Positions 44,768 through 53,652 of a DNA stretch of 64,000 bases are shown here, piece after piece. Each line of letters opens with the position of its first letter. Position 1 is the stretch's first letter. The notes under the pieces are model-generated. The model was not told the DNA's origin. It saw only the letters and a program-made list of their open reading frames with translations, and ran no database searches. A program made the position numbers and the translations under genes. Origin of the DNA: Flavobacterium tistrianum (lineage in GTDB: Bacteria; Bacteroidota; Bacteroidia; Flavobacteriales; Flavobacteriaceae); assembly GCF_003254545.1 (NCBI RefSeq), contig NZ_QJRH01000070.1, positions 186,001 to 250,000 on the forward strand, in the 5' to 3' direction.

Positions 44768-45946
44768 TTATTTCAAAACATTATTTTCCGGAGCCCATTT
44801 CTTCTGCCATTCAGGATATTTCTTCAGAGCCTTTTCAGGTTTATCGGTGTACCAAGCATAACCCGTTCTTCTTTCACGGCTTACTTCGGCTAAAGAATAT
44901 AAAAACTCACTGTCGCGATCAGAGAATAAAGGGCGATGTGTTTTAAGTTCATAATAACGAGTCCAAATAGGTGGAGCAGTTGTATCGTGCACGACTCTTA
45001 CGTCATTTTTGATTTTCTTGTATTTGGATTCCATTTCTTCAGCAGCAAAACTTTCAACTCTGGTATTATAGATTTTAGAATCCTGAAACCATTTTATAGC
45101 ACCTTGTACCGCATTAATAATTTTTGCATCTGGATTATCAATATCCATTAAAAACAAAACTACATCAACACTTTCGGCATTGCAGATGCTTGGCGGTTCA
45201 AATTTACGTGCCCATGCAGGTTCAAGAGTTATTTCGTCGTGTTGCTGGCACCAAGCAGTCAATTTCCCATTGTCTTTAATTTGCATTTTCAAAATACAAT
45301 CCAATCCTTTTTGGTAAGCATTGGCTACTTTTTTTCGGGTTTTAGCGTCAATAAAAGCATAATCAGGATCATTGTTTACAATCTTTTTTAAAAGATTCAT
45401 AATTCCCATATATGCCCCATCATTAAAAGTAATGTGTCTGCTATAACCTTTTTCTAAAGGAAAATATTGTGGCCAGCCTCCATTTGGATATTGTGCTTTT
45501 ATGGTGAAATTAATGCCACGCAAGCATCCATCTTTGTATTTTGGATCTTTTGTAAGCGTATAAACCTGTGCGAGATAATGAATATGAGTATAAGTCGTTT
45601 CATTATCAAAAGTAGTATGTTCAATATATTTCGTTTTGACTACACTATCAATCTGCTGTGGAGTCAAAATAGCTTTCATGTCATAATTCTTTGGCCACCC
45701 GCCATTGTCGCGTTGGAAATACAGAATATTATCGGCGATTTTCGTATAATCTGTTTCAGCATATTTCGGCTGATTCGGCACTGGATTTATAATATTGGTT
45801 TTGTCTTTTATAAAGTACCAATGATTCGTGCCATCAGTAAAAGGTTTTGTGCTGATTTCACTATTTGATTGCGCATTAGAGCATAAAAATGAAAAAACAC
45901 AAAACGCAGATGCCAATAATTTCGAGCTGTTTATGGAATTGAACAT
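44768..45946 (-). CDS. pectate lyase family 10
   Basis: A 392-residue exported protein. Signal peptide about 1-25 (CSNAQ). PL10 features: DNGGWPKNYDM, TFDNETTYTHIHYLAQVYTLT, GGWPQYFPL and the catalytic region WARKFEPPSICNAESVDVVLFLMD, then VVHDTTAPPIWTRYYEL. It cleaves de-esterified polygalacturonan by beta-elimination. Its start lies 12 nt after the GH28 polygalacturonase stop, so the two form one operon for pectin backbone cleavage. Confidence 0.88.
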   Translation of the reverse strand: MFNSINSSKLLASAFCVFSFLCSNAQSNSEISTKPFTDGTNHWYFIKDKTNIINPVPNQPKYAETDYTKIADNILYFQRDNGGWPKNYDMKAILTPQQIDSVVKTKYIEHTTFDNETTYTHIHYLAQVYTLTKDPKYKDGCLRGINFTIKAQYPNGGWPQYFPLEKGYSRHITFNDGAYMGIMNLLKKIVNNDPDYAFIDAKTRKKVANAYQKGLDCILKMQIKDNGKLTAWCQQHDEITLEPAWARKFEPPSICNAESVDVVLFLMDIDNPDAKIINAVQGAIKWFQDSKIYNTRVESFAAEEMESKYKKIKNDVRVVHDTTAPPIWTRYYELKTHRPLFSDRDSEFLYSLAEVSRERRTGYAWYTDKPEKALKKYPEWQKKWAPENNVLK

Positions 45947-45958
45947 AGAATCTCGTTT

Positions 45959-47641
45959 TTAGAATTTAACAGCTTTCTTAGGCACATTTTTATCGATAGT
46001 AGTCGTCTTAGAAAAATTAGCAGAAGAACCGCTCAAATCAATATTCTTACTCGCTTCACCATTAATTGTAATCGCATTTGATGAAGAAGGGTTAAACTCG
46101 ATATTTTTCAGCGAAAGATTTTTAGTATTGTAAATTTCGAATGCATTTTTAGCTTCGATATCCAATTTTGCGTTGCTGATTTTAATTCCGTTACCGTCAA
46201 TTATAGAAAATCCTTTTTGTGCTTTAGCAATGAAGTTTGTGATTTCAATATTTTCTAAATTCATTTCAGGAAGACCTTGTAAAAATACGGCCTGTTGAGC
46301 TCCTTTAATTGTAATATTTTTGATTATGATATTTTTAAACTGAGGCGTTTCTTCATTTACTGGAATCGCTTTTGTACTTACCGTATTTCCACCTTCAGCC
46401 AAAGTTTCAGCTATAGATTTTCCGCCATAGTATAAATCGAATGAAATTGCTTGAGACGGAATATCAGTCATAAAAACGTCTGAGATATAAATGTTTTCCA
46501 CAACACCGCCACGTCCGCGAGTACTTTTAAAACGAAGACCGACATCGGTTCCCATAAAGGTACAGTTAGAAACATGCAGGTTTTTTACACCGCCAGACAT
46601 TTCACTTCCAACCGTTACACCGCCGTGACCATGATATACGATATTGTTTTTTACAATAATATTTTCGCACGGAACACCTCTGTCGCGTCCGTCTTTATCT
46701 TTACCTGATTTAATACAAATCGCATCGTCACCCACATCAAAACTTGAGTTTTCAATCACTACATTTTTACAAGATTCTACGTCAAGTCCGTCGCCATTTT
46801 GAGAAAACCACGGATTACGAACTGTAATATTTCTAACAATTAAATCTTCAATTAATAACGGGTGAATATTCCATGCTGGAGAATTTTGGAAAACTGGTCC
46901 GTCAAACATCACTCTTTTACTATTTTGAATACTAACCAAAACTGGGCGTAAAAAATCATGAATGGCTTCAAAATCTTCTTTTGTTTTTAAGTCAAGACGA
47001 ATGTTCTGGTCGGCGCCTTTAGCCCCTTTTAAATATTGTTCAGAAGGGTACCAGCTGTCTTTCTTTTCATTTAAAACCCCGCCAGAAGCTACAAATTTCT
47101 TCCATTGTTCATCTGTCAATTTACTCTTTTTAACTTGTCTCCAAACTTCACCAGAACCGTCCCAAACGCCATTTCCAGTAAAAGCGATATTCTCTAAGTT
47201 TTTGCCATAGATAGGAGAGATGCATCGCCATGTATTTAAACCTTCAAAGCTCGTTTCTATAATTGGATATAAAGATTTATCGGTAGAGAATTTAATCAAA
47301 GCTCCAGTTTCAGCATGCAATTCAATATTGCTTTTTAGAATGATTGGACCAGTCAGCCAGATTCCGGGTGGGATAATTAATTTTCCTCCACCTTTTTTAG
47401 AAAGTGCATTAATCGCATCAGCAAAAGCTTTTGTATTCAAAACATAACCGCCGTTTACCGCTCCAAAGTCTTTTAGATTAACTGAATTAGCAGGAATTAC
47501 AGGTTCGTTAACTTTTGGCATTTTGAATTCGACATTTGCATAAGTATCATAAGATGTGTTTTGAGCATTAGCATTTTTCGAACTCAAACAAAGCATAATT
47601 GCCATTGCAATAGAAAAAAGATTTAATCGGTTGGTTTTCAT
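45959..47641 (-). CDS. GH28 polygalacturonase-like protein
   Basis: A 560-residue exported protein. Signal peptide about 1-26 (NANAQ). Right-handed beta-helix with the GH28 signature: WFSQNGDGLDVESC with the first catalytic Asp, FDVGDDAICIKSGKD with the Asp pair, HGHGGVTVGSE and RFKSTRGRGG. GH28 enzymes hydrolyse alpha-1,4-galacturonide or rhamnogalacturonan bonds. The 140-residue C-terminal helix (IIKNITIKGAQQAVFLQG to the end) extends the solenoid. It is the first gene of the GH28-PL10 operon, with a palindromic operator upstream. Confidence 0.9.
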   Translation of the reverse strand: MKTNRLNLFSIAMAIMLCLSSKNANAQNTSYDTYANVEFKMPKVNEPVIPANSVNLKDFGAVNGGYVLNTKAFADAINALSKKGGGKLIIPPGIWLTGPIILKSNIELHAETGALIKFSTDKSLYPIIETSFEGLNTWRCISPIYGKNLENIAFTGNGVWDGSGEVWRQVKKSKLTDEQWKKFVASGGVLNEKKDSWYPSEQYLKGAKGADQNIRLDLKTKEDFEAIHDFLRPVLVSIQNSKRVMFDGPVFQNSPAWNIHPLLIEDLIVRNITVRNPWFSQNGDGLDVESCKNVVIENSSFDVGDDAICIKSGKDKDGRDRGVPCENIIVKNNIVYHGHGGVTVGSEMSGGVKNLHVSNCTFMGTDVGLRFKSTRGRGGVVENIYISDVFMTDIPSQAISFDLYYGGKSIAETLAEGGNTVSTKAIPVNEETPQFKNIIIKNITIKGAQQAVFLQGLPEMNLENIEITNFIAKAQKGFSIIDGNGIKISNAKLDIEAKNAFEIYNTKNLSLKNIEFNPSSSNAITINGEASKNIDLSGSSANFSKTTTIDKNVPKKAVKF

Positions 47642-47713
47642 TGTTAGTAATTTTTTGGTGTTATTTTTATAGATGTGAAAAATTACTTCTCACATAAATA
47701 ATAATAATTTAAA

Positions 47714-47735
47714 TGTAATCGATTACACAAATCTA
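47714..47735 (-). promoter_or_regulatory. GH28 -7 element with LacI-type palindrome TGTAATCGATTACA
   Basis: On the minus strand TAGATTTG (47735-47728) matches TAnnTTTG and is followed immediately by the perfect 14-bp palindrome TGTAATCGATTACA (47727-47714), whose central CG is typical of LacI-family operators. The site covers the expected start site 73 nt upstream of GH28, consistent with repression. Confidence 0.65.
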
Positions 47736-47753
47736 TTAAAAAAGTTTAAAAGA

Positions 47754-47878
47754 TAGCCACGAATTCGCGAATTTTCTTTTAAAACTTTATCTAAATAATA
47801 TTATTTCGAATTTATTCGAATAAATTCGAATAAATAATCGCAAAGATTTTAAAAATAAAATTCGTGAATTCGTGGCTA
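47754..47878. repeat. 125-bp palindromic element (tagccacgaattc family), copy 1
   Basis: TAGCCACGAATTCGCGAATTTT (47754-47775) opposes AAAATTCGTGAATTCGTGGCTA (47857-47878) with one mismatch. The centre contains repeated TTCGAATTTATTCGAATAAA words. A close copy with perfect 21-bp arms is at 50560-50670. Confidence 0.75.
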
Positions 47879-47975
47879 TGAAACAAACGAAACAGGAGGG
47901 TACAGGATGCATATAACTTTATGTTCAAGTAAATTGGACAAATTATTTGGTAAAAGTGTTAAAAATACATTTATT

Positions 47976-47988
47976 TGTAAATTATACA
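47976..47988 (+). promoter_or_regulatory. possible third site TGTAAATTATACA upstream of the GH141-like gene
   Basis: TGTAAATTATACA keeps the TGTA-N5-TACA frame of the sites at 41561 and 41775 with one change in the inner arm. A possible -7-like TACATTTA lies at 47966-47973. It could put the GH141-like operon under the same regulator. Confidence 0.4.
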
Positions 47989-48046
47989 TGCTTAAAATTG
48001 ATTGCCTTATAATTTTTACCCAGAAAAAAAATCAAAATATTAAATA

Positions 48047-50551
48047 ATGCGTTTGAATTCATTTACTAAAATCCTGAGCTTCTTTTTAATCCTCTGCGTT
48101 TCGTTTTCTATGAGTGCGGCTGAAATTTGGATTTCCCCGAAAGGGAACGACAAAAATTCAGGTACTAAAGAAAATCCATTAGCTACGGTTCACATGGCAA
48201 TGCGAAAAGCCAGAGAACTCCGCCGTTTAAAAGATCCATCTATAAAGGACGGAATCCGAATCATAGTAATGAATGGAACGTATTATTTAAACGAGCCTTT
48301 ATTTGTACGCCCTGAAGATTCCGGAACTGCCGACAGCCCGACAACAATTGAAGCTGATGCAAACGCAAAACCAATCATAAGCGGTGGAATTGAAATCAAA
48401 AACTGGAAAAAAGTTAGTGTTTTAAACGGCAAAAAAGGGACGTTTTGGGTGACAGATGCACCAACAAAAGCAGGAACGTTAATTGATTTCAGACAATTAT
48501 GGGTCAACGATAAAAAGGCTGTTAGAGCCAAAAATACAGCTGGAACATCAATGGAAAGAATCTTGTCTTGGGATCATGAATCGCAGACTTGCTGGATTCC
48601 ATTTAAAGATAAATCGGTAAAGTTCGAACCGGGAATGGAAATGTTTATCGTACAATGGTGGTCGAATGCGAATCTTAGAATTAAAAACATTGAAGTTCAA
48701 AAAGACAGCGCCAGACTTTCGTTTGAAGAACCTGAAAGTAGAATTCAAAGCGAGCATCCATGGCCAGCACCGTGGATTTCTAAAAATAACGGAAATTCAG
48801 CTTATTTCTTAAACAATGCTTTTTCACTTTTAAACGAACCGGGAGAATGGTATTTGGATAAGAAAAATGCTAAAATCTATTATATTCCAAGAGCTGGAGA
48901 AGAGATTACTACGGCTAAAATTACTGCTCCGTTTTTAGAAAATCTTTTGGAAGTAAAAGGAACAATCGATTCTCCTGTAAGTCATTTTCAATTTAAAGGA
49001 ATTTCGTTTCAGTACAGCAACTGGCTTCGTCCGTCACAACAAGGTCATGTGCCGTTGCAGTCTGGTTTGTATTTGCTGGATGCCTATAAATTGAAACAGC
49101 CGGGAACGCCAAATCAGGCGAATTTAGAAAATCAGGCTTGGGTTGGAAGGCCTCGGGCTGCCGTAGAAGTGAATTATGCGAATAACATTCAGTTTGAATC
49201 GTGCCGTTTTGAGCATTTGGCTTCGACTGGTTTAGATTTAAATAAAGGAACAAATCACAATACTGTAAAAGGAAATTTATTTAAAGACATCGGCGGAAGT
49301 GCTATTAATGTTGGAATTTTCTCTGAGGAAGCTTTTGAAGCGCATTTGCCTTTAATCATAAAAGATGAAAGAGAAATGTGTTCTGATGAAGTTATAGCCG
49401 ATAATTTAATTACAAACGTAACCAATGAAGATTGGGGAACTCTGGGAATCAGTGCTGGTTTTGTTCGAAATATTACAATTGAACACAACGAAATTTCGGA
49501 TGTATCATACTCTGGAATCGCAATGGGTTGGGGTTGGACGCACACGCCAAACGTGATGCAGAACAATAAAATTCTTGGGAATAAAATTCACCATTACGCA
49601 AAACATTTGCATGATGTTTCGGGAATTTACACGCTTTCGGCTCAGCCAAACAGCCGAATAGAAGAAAACTATATAGACAAAGTTTACAACAGTCCGTATG
49701 CACACGATCCGTTTTTATGGCTGTATTTATATACAGATGAAGGAAGTGAAGGTTTTACGATTAAAAATAACTGGATTGCTGAAAAGAAAATCCTTAAAAA
49801 CCATAACGGCCCAAAAGGGAATATTTGGGAGCACAATGATCCTTATGTAAGTTCGAAAATTAAAGATGCTGCCGGAATCAGAGCGCCATATAAAGATTTA
49901 GAAAAAGAAGTCGTAATCGATGAAAAATGGGGATTGCAGGAAATGCCAAAACCGTATGCGATTGAATTAATAGGTTCTGATTTTGATATCGAAAAAATCA
50001 AATCGACTTTGACAGGTTTTAGAATCGTTGGTCAGGAATTGTACCAATGGAAAAATCATTTGGTGATTTATGGAAAAATGAATCAGCCGGAACGAACAAA
50101 ACGAAAACTGGCGGGCGCTTTTCCAACATTACAAATTAAAATCTATGAAGATTTGGTTTACGATTTTCAAAACTTCGAAAGATGTAAAGATTCAAAACCA
50201 GCATCAGATTGGGAAAATGTGATTTTAACAGCAAATCTTCCTGCTGATGAAAAATTACAAAAAGAATATGTGGATTATCACAAAACACAATTCGAAAAAT
50301 GGCCAGAAGTAGCGAAAGGTTTCTGTAATGCCGATTTCCAACAATTGCAAGTCTTTAAAAACGAAAGACAATTGATTTTGGTAATTAGTATTCCGAAAGG
50401 CGAAAATCTGGATAAACTAAATCCGAAAACAACACAAAATAATCCTCGTGTAGATGATTGGAATGCCTTAATGAAAAAATACCAATCAGGAATTGAAGGC
50501 GCAAAACCAGATGAAACCTGGATTTTCTTAAACAAAGTAGAAACGAAATAA
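48047..50551 (+). CDS. GH141-like beta-helix protein fused to L-rhamnose-mutarotase-like domain
   Basis: An 834-residue exported protein with a signal peptide (about 1-24). The parallel beta-helix (about 25-600) starts EIWISPKGNDKNSGTKENPLAT and has the layout of GH141-type alpha-L-fucosidases and related enzymes that act on pectin (RG-II). The last 120 residues read like RhaM (DUF718/COG3254): YVDYHKTQFEKWPEV with Y741, H745 and W752-P753-E754, then RVDDWNALMKKY and WIFLNKVE. RhaM interconverts anomers of L-rhamnose, and a DUF718 relative acts on L-fucose. The segment at about 655-715 may be a second, degenerate copy. A glycosidase carrying its own mutarotase would hand the periplasmic sugar to the importer in the right anomer. 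GH141 assignment is moderate; mutarotase assignment is good. Confidence 0.7.
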   Translation: MRLNSFTKILSFFLILCVSFSMSAAEIWISPKGNDKNSGTKENPLATVHMAMRKARELRRLKDPSIKDGIRIIVMNGTYYLNEPLFVRPEDSGTADSPTTIEADANAKPIISGGIEIKNWKKVSVLNGKKGTFWVTDAPTKAGTLIDFRQLWVNDKKAVRAKNTAGTSMERILSWDHESQTCWIPFKDKSVKFEPGMEMFIVQWWSNANLRIKNIEVQKDSARLSFEEPESRIQSEHPWPAPWISKNNGNSAYFLNNAFSLLNEPGEWYLDKKNAKIYYIPRAGEEITTAKITAPFLENLLEVKGTIDSPVSHFQFKGISFQYSNWLRPSQQGHVPLQSGLYLLDAYKLKQPGTPNQANLENQAWVGRPRAAVEVNYANNIQFESCRFEHLASTGLDLNKGTNHNTVKGNLFKDIGGSAINVGIFSEEAFEAHLPLIIKDEREMCSDEVIADNLITNVTNEDWGTLGISAGFVRNITIEHNEISDVSYSGIAMGWGWTHTPNVMQNNKILGNKIHHYAKHLHDVSGIYTLSAQPNSRIEENYIDKVYNSPYAHDPFLWLYLYTDEGSEGFTIKNNWIAEKKILKNHNGPKGNIWEHNDPYVSSKIKDAAGIRAPYKDLEKEVVIDEKWGLQEMPKPYAIELIGSDFDIEKIKSTLTGFRIVGQELYQWKNHLVIYGKMNQPERTKRKLAGAFPTLQIKIYEDLVYDFQNFERCKDSKPASDWENVILTANLPADEKLQKEYVDYHKTQFEKWPEVAKGFCNADFQQLQVFKNERQLILVISIPKGENLDKLNPKTTQNNPRVDDWNALMKKYQSGIEGAKPDETWIFLNKVETK

Positions 50552-50559
50552 AAGAGAAA

Positions 50560-50670
50560 TAGCCACGAATTCACGAATTATTTTTTACAATCTAAACGGA
50601 ATATTAATTCGAATTATTCGAAAAAATAATCACAAAGATTTTCAAAAAATAATTCGTGAATTCGTGGCTA
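50560..50670. repeat. 111-bp palindromic element (tagccacgaattc family), copy 2
   Basis: Arms 50560-50580 and 50650-50670 are exact reverse complements over 21 bp (TAGCCACGAATTCACGAATT plus A). It lies between the GH141-like gene and the oxidoreductase gene. Confidence 0.85.
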
Positions 50671-50702
50671 AAAAAACTATCAAAAACCTAAAATAAAAAC
50701 CA

Positions 50703-51767
50703 ATGTTAAAAATAGCCATTCTGGGACTTGGAGAAGGACGAAGCACAATGTCGGCTGCAATAGAAAGTTCAAAACTAGAACTCGTTAAAATATGCGACCG
50801 AAACGAAGAATTGTGTAAACAGCGCGCAAAAGAATTCGATTTTCATTCGTACACCACCAATTACGACGATTTGTTAAACGATACTTCAATTGATATTATC
50901 GCGATTTATACGCCAGATCATCTTCACGCACAACATGTAAAACAAGCTTTATTGCATGGAAAACATGTAGTTTGTACAAAACCTTTTATCGATGATCTTT
51001 CAGATGCAAAAGAATTATTGGAATTAAGTAAATCAACAGGAAAAAAAGTTTTTATTGGACAAAGTTCGCGTTTTTTCGAACCAGCCAAAAGACAAAGAGC
51101 GGATTATGAGGCAGGTTTAATTGGTGATTTAATTACGATTGAAGCACAATATCACGCCGATCACAGATGGTTTTTAAAGAAAGAATGGTCGCTTTTGCAG
51201 TCGTTTAAATGGCTCTACGGAGGTTTGAGTCATCCTGTAGATTTTATCAGATGGTATCTTCCAAATATTCAGGAGGTAATGGGTTACGGAATGATCAGTA
51301 GCAACGGACAAAATGCAGGATTAAAGAATGAAGACACTATGCATTTTATCTTTAAAGCAACTGACGGAAGAATTGCACGTGTAAGCGGTGTGTATACTTC
51401 ACCAACTCAACCAGCACAACGCGACAGCGGAATGAGTACAATTCTGCGCGCTACAGAAGGTGCAAGTCAGGCGGATTATCACGAATTGCGTTATGCGGTT
51501 ACAGACAAGACTGGTGAAGAAAAAGTAATTACTTGGGGCGACAGCACGATAAAATATTATTTCCGTTTTGAGGGGCAAAGTCATCATGGCGGAGAATATC
51601 AAAATTACTTAGAATATTTTGTGGATAGCATTGAGCAAGGTTTTGAGGCCTATCCAAACATGGAAGAAGGAATTGGAACGGTAGCTTTGTTACAAGCAAT
51701 GGACAAATCTCTGCAAACTGGAATGCCGGTTAAAATTGCCGATATTCTTAACGAATACGGACTATGA
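50703..51767 (+). CDS. Gfo/Idh/MocA-family oxidoreductase (plus operon)
   Basis: A 354-residue oxidoreductase: Rossmann start KIAILGLGEGRSTMSAA (about 3-19), the motif VCTKPF (about 91-96, T for the usual E), then GQSSRFF and GGLSHPVDFIRWYLP with the active-site His. It starts 151 nt after the GH141-like gene and its stop overlaps the sodium symporter start by 4 nt (ATGA), so transporter and enzyme handle one substrate. Probably a rare sugar or sugar acid released from pectin. Confidence 0.88.
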   Translation: MLKIAILGLGEGRSTMSAAIESSKLELVKICDRNEELCKQRAKEFDFHSYTTNYDDLLNDTSIDIIAIYTPDHLHAQHVKQALLHGKHVVCTKPFIDDLSDAKELLELSKSTGKKVFIGQSSRFFEPAKRQRADYEAGLIGDLITIEAQYHADHRWFLKKEWSLLQSFKWLYGGLSHPVDFIRWYLPNIQEVMGYGMISSNGQNAGLKNEDTMHFIFKATDGRIARVSGVYTSPTQPAQRDSGMSTILRATEGASQADYHELRYAVTDKTGEEKVITWGDSTIKYYFRFEGQSHHGGEYQNYLEYFVDSIEQGFEAYPNMEEGIGTVALLQAMDKSLQTGMPVKIADILNEYGL

Positions 51768-53344
51768 ACAGTATCTACGATAAATTAACCACACTCGATT
51801 TTGTAATTGTTGCGGGTTATTTAGTGGCTTTATTAGTCATTGGATATGTGGTAAGTATGAAGCAGAGAAAGAAAAACGAAACGCTTTTTCTGGCAGGAAA
51901 TTCTCTAAACTGGTACAGCATTGGGTTTAATATGTGGGGAACCAACGTTGGACCTTCGTCATTATTGGCTTTTGCGAGTATTGGTTATGCAACGGGAATT
52001 GTAGCCGGAAATTTCGAATGGTACGCTTTTGTCTTTTTACTGCTATTGGCAATGGTTTTTGCACCAAGATATATTGCGAGTAAAGTAAGTACAATGCCCG
52101 AATATATGGGAAAACGTTATGGCGACAGTACACAGAACATCTTGGCTTGGTATGCTTTAGTAAAAATATTAGTGAGCTGGTTGTCTTTAGGATTATTCAG
52201 CGGAGGCGTTTTAGTACGTCAGATTTTAGGAATTCCGATGTGGCAGAGTGTTACGGTTTTAGTGATTTTCTCTGGAATTTTTACTTTTGCTGGCGGATTA
52301 AAAGCAATTGCCAAAGTCAATGTTTTCCAGATGATTCTGCTGATTGTAGTTTCATTAACGCTTTCGTATTTAGGATTGCAGAAAGTGGGCGGAATCGAAG
52401 CTTTAGCAGCAAAAACGCCATCAAACTTTTGGAATTTAGTTCGTCCTTCAGATGATGCAAGTTATCCTTGGCCTGCTATTTTGTTAGGATATCCTGTTGC
52501 TGCAGTGGCGTTCTTCTGTACCGATCAATCGATGGTGCAGAGTGTTTTAGGAGCAAAAAACCTAGAACAGGGACAGCTTGGCGTTAACTTTATCGGATGG
52601 TTGAAAGTAATGGCGCTTCCGTTGTTTATTTTACCTGGAATTTTGTGTTATGCCTTATACCCGGAATTAGGAAGCAACTCAGATTTAGCTTATATGACCA
52701 TGGTTACGAACCTTTTCCCAAGCGGAATGAACGGTTTGGTAATCTGTGTAATGATTGCGGTTTTGGTGGGAACAATTGGTTCTTCGTTAAATGCTTTAAG
52801 CACCGTTTTTACGAATGATATTTACGTAAAGAAAATCAACCCGACGGCGACGATTCAGGATCAAATAAAAATTGGTCGTTTAACGATTGCTGCTGGATGT
52901 GTTTTTGCGATTCTAATTGCTGTTGCGATTGACAATATCAAAGGACAAAATTTATTCAACATTTTTCAGGCGGTTTTAGGTTTCTTGGCGCCTTCGTTAT
53001 CTGTTGTTTTCCTTTTGAGTGTTTTCTGGAAACGCACTACTAAAAAAGCTGTAAATGCAACGCTTTCTTGGGGTTCGGCTTTTAGTTTATTTGTTGGGGT
53101 TTTATATCTATGGATTTTCCCTGCGGATAAATACCCAGTTTGGCCTCACTTTTTATTGATTTCATTTTACATTTTTGCTGTTTTAATGATCAGCGCGATT
53201 ATCATTTCTTTAACTGATAGAAATCCAGAAGTGAATGTTTCAGACGAAACGGATATTCCTAAAACTAGTAAAAAGGTGAAGCTTTTGTTTGGGTTACTAG
53301 GGTTGACGATTTTGGTTTTGTATTTGGTTTTTAATGGACATTAA
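51764..53344 (+). CDS. SSS-family sodium:solute symporter
   Basis: A 526-residue membrane protein with about 13-14 helices of the SLC5/SSS fold: TLDFVIVAGYLVALLVIGYVV, NSLNWYSIGFNMWGTNVGPSS, GLFSGGVLVRQILGIPMW, AVAFFCTDQSMVQSVLGAKN and TIGSSLNALSTVFTNDIY. It imports a sugar or organic acid with Na+. Translationally coupled to the oxidoreductase before it. It is a second importer in the region besides the FucP-type symporter. Followed by an intrinsic terminator. Confidence 0.92.
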   Translation: MNSIYDKLTTLDFVIVAGYLVALLVIGYVVSMKQRKKNETLFLAGNSLNWYSIGFNMWGTNVGPSSLLAFASIGYATGIVAGNFEWYAFVFLLLLAMVFAPRYIASKVSTMPEYMGKRYGDSTQNILAWYALVKILVSWLSLGLFSGGVLVRQILGIPMWQSVTVLVIFSGIFTFAGGLKAIAKVNVFQMILLIVVSLTLSYLGLQKVGGIEALAAKTPSNFWNLVRPSDDASYPWPAILLGYPVAAVAFFCTDQSMVQSVLGAKNLEQGQLGVNFIGWLKVMALPLFILPGILCYALYPELGSNSDLAYMTMVTNLFPSGMNGLVICVMIAVLVGTIGSSLNALSTVFTNDIYVKKINPTATIQDQIKIGRLTIAAGCVFAILIAVAIDNIKGQNLFNIFQAVLGFLAPSLSVVFLLSVFWKRTTKKAVNATLSWGSAFSLFVGVLYLWIFPADKYPVWPHFLLISFYIFAVLMISAIIISLTDRNPEVNVSDETDIPKTSKKVKLLFGLLGLTILVLYLVFNGH

Positions 53345-53434
53345 TTAACTTAATGAATTTGAAGCATTTTGATAGATGTAGTATTATTTCTTTTGATTAC
53401 TTAGAGATATAAATCATTATAGATTTATCTATAG

Positions 53435-53469
53435 AAAAGCGTTTATTTACTGAAATAAGCGCTTTTTTA
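53435..53469 (+). terminator. intrinsic terminator after the sodium symporter gene
   Basis: AAAAGCGTTTATTT (53435-53448) pairs with AAATAAGCGCTTTT (53453-53466, one G-T wobble), followed by T. Confidence 0.85.
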
Positions 53470-53606
53470 TTCCTTGCTATAGAAGAAAAGGGTGTTTTTT
53501 GTTATTCTAATCACCAATTTAGGAGGGAATTACAGTTTATAAAATTTCCAGCAAATTGTTAAGTAGTAAAAATATTACAATTTAGATATTTTTGTAGTGT
53601 TTTTAT

Positions 53607-53614
53607 TATATTTG
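53607..53614 (+). promoter_or_regulatory. -7 promoter element of the M23-like gene
   Basis: TATATTTG matches TAnnTTTG. Transcription would start near 53621, leaving a 5' UTR of about 30 nt to the ATG at 53653 but only about 8 nt to the one at 53629, which favours the later start. Confidence 0.55.
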
Positions 53615-53652
53615 CATCGTTTAAAAATATGTTTAACGATAAAAATATAATC

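Larger units (their letters stand above)
47642..48046. other. 405-bp divergent intergenic region of GH28 and GH141-like operons
   Basis: Contains the GH28 promoter and palindromic operator (47714-47735), the ~125-bp inverted-repeat element (47754-47878) and, 58 nt before the plus-strand gene, the TGTA-N5-TACA site (47976-47988). No gene was seen. Confidence 0.7.
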
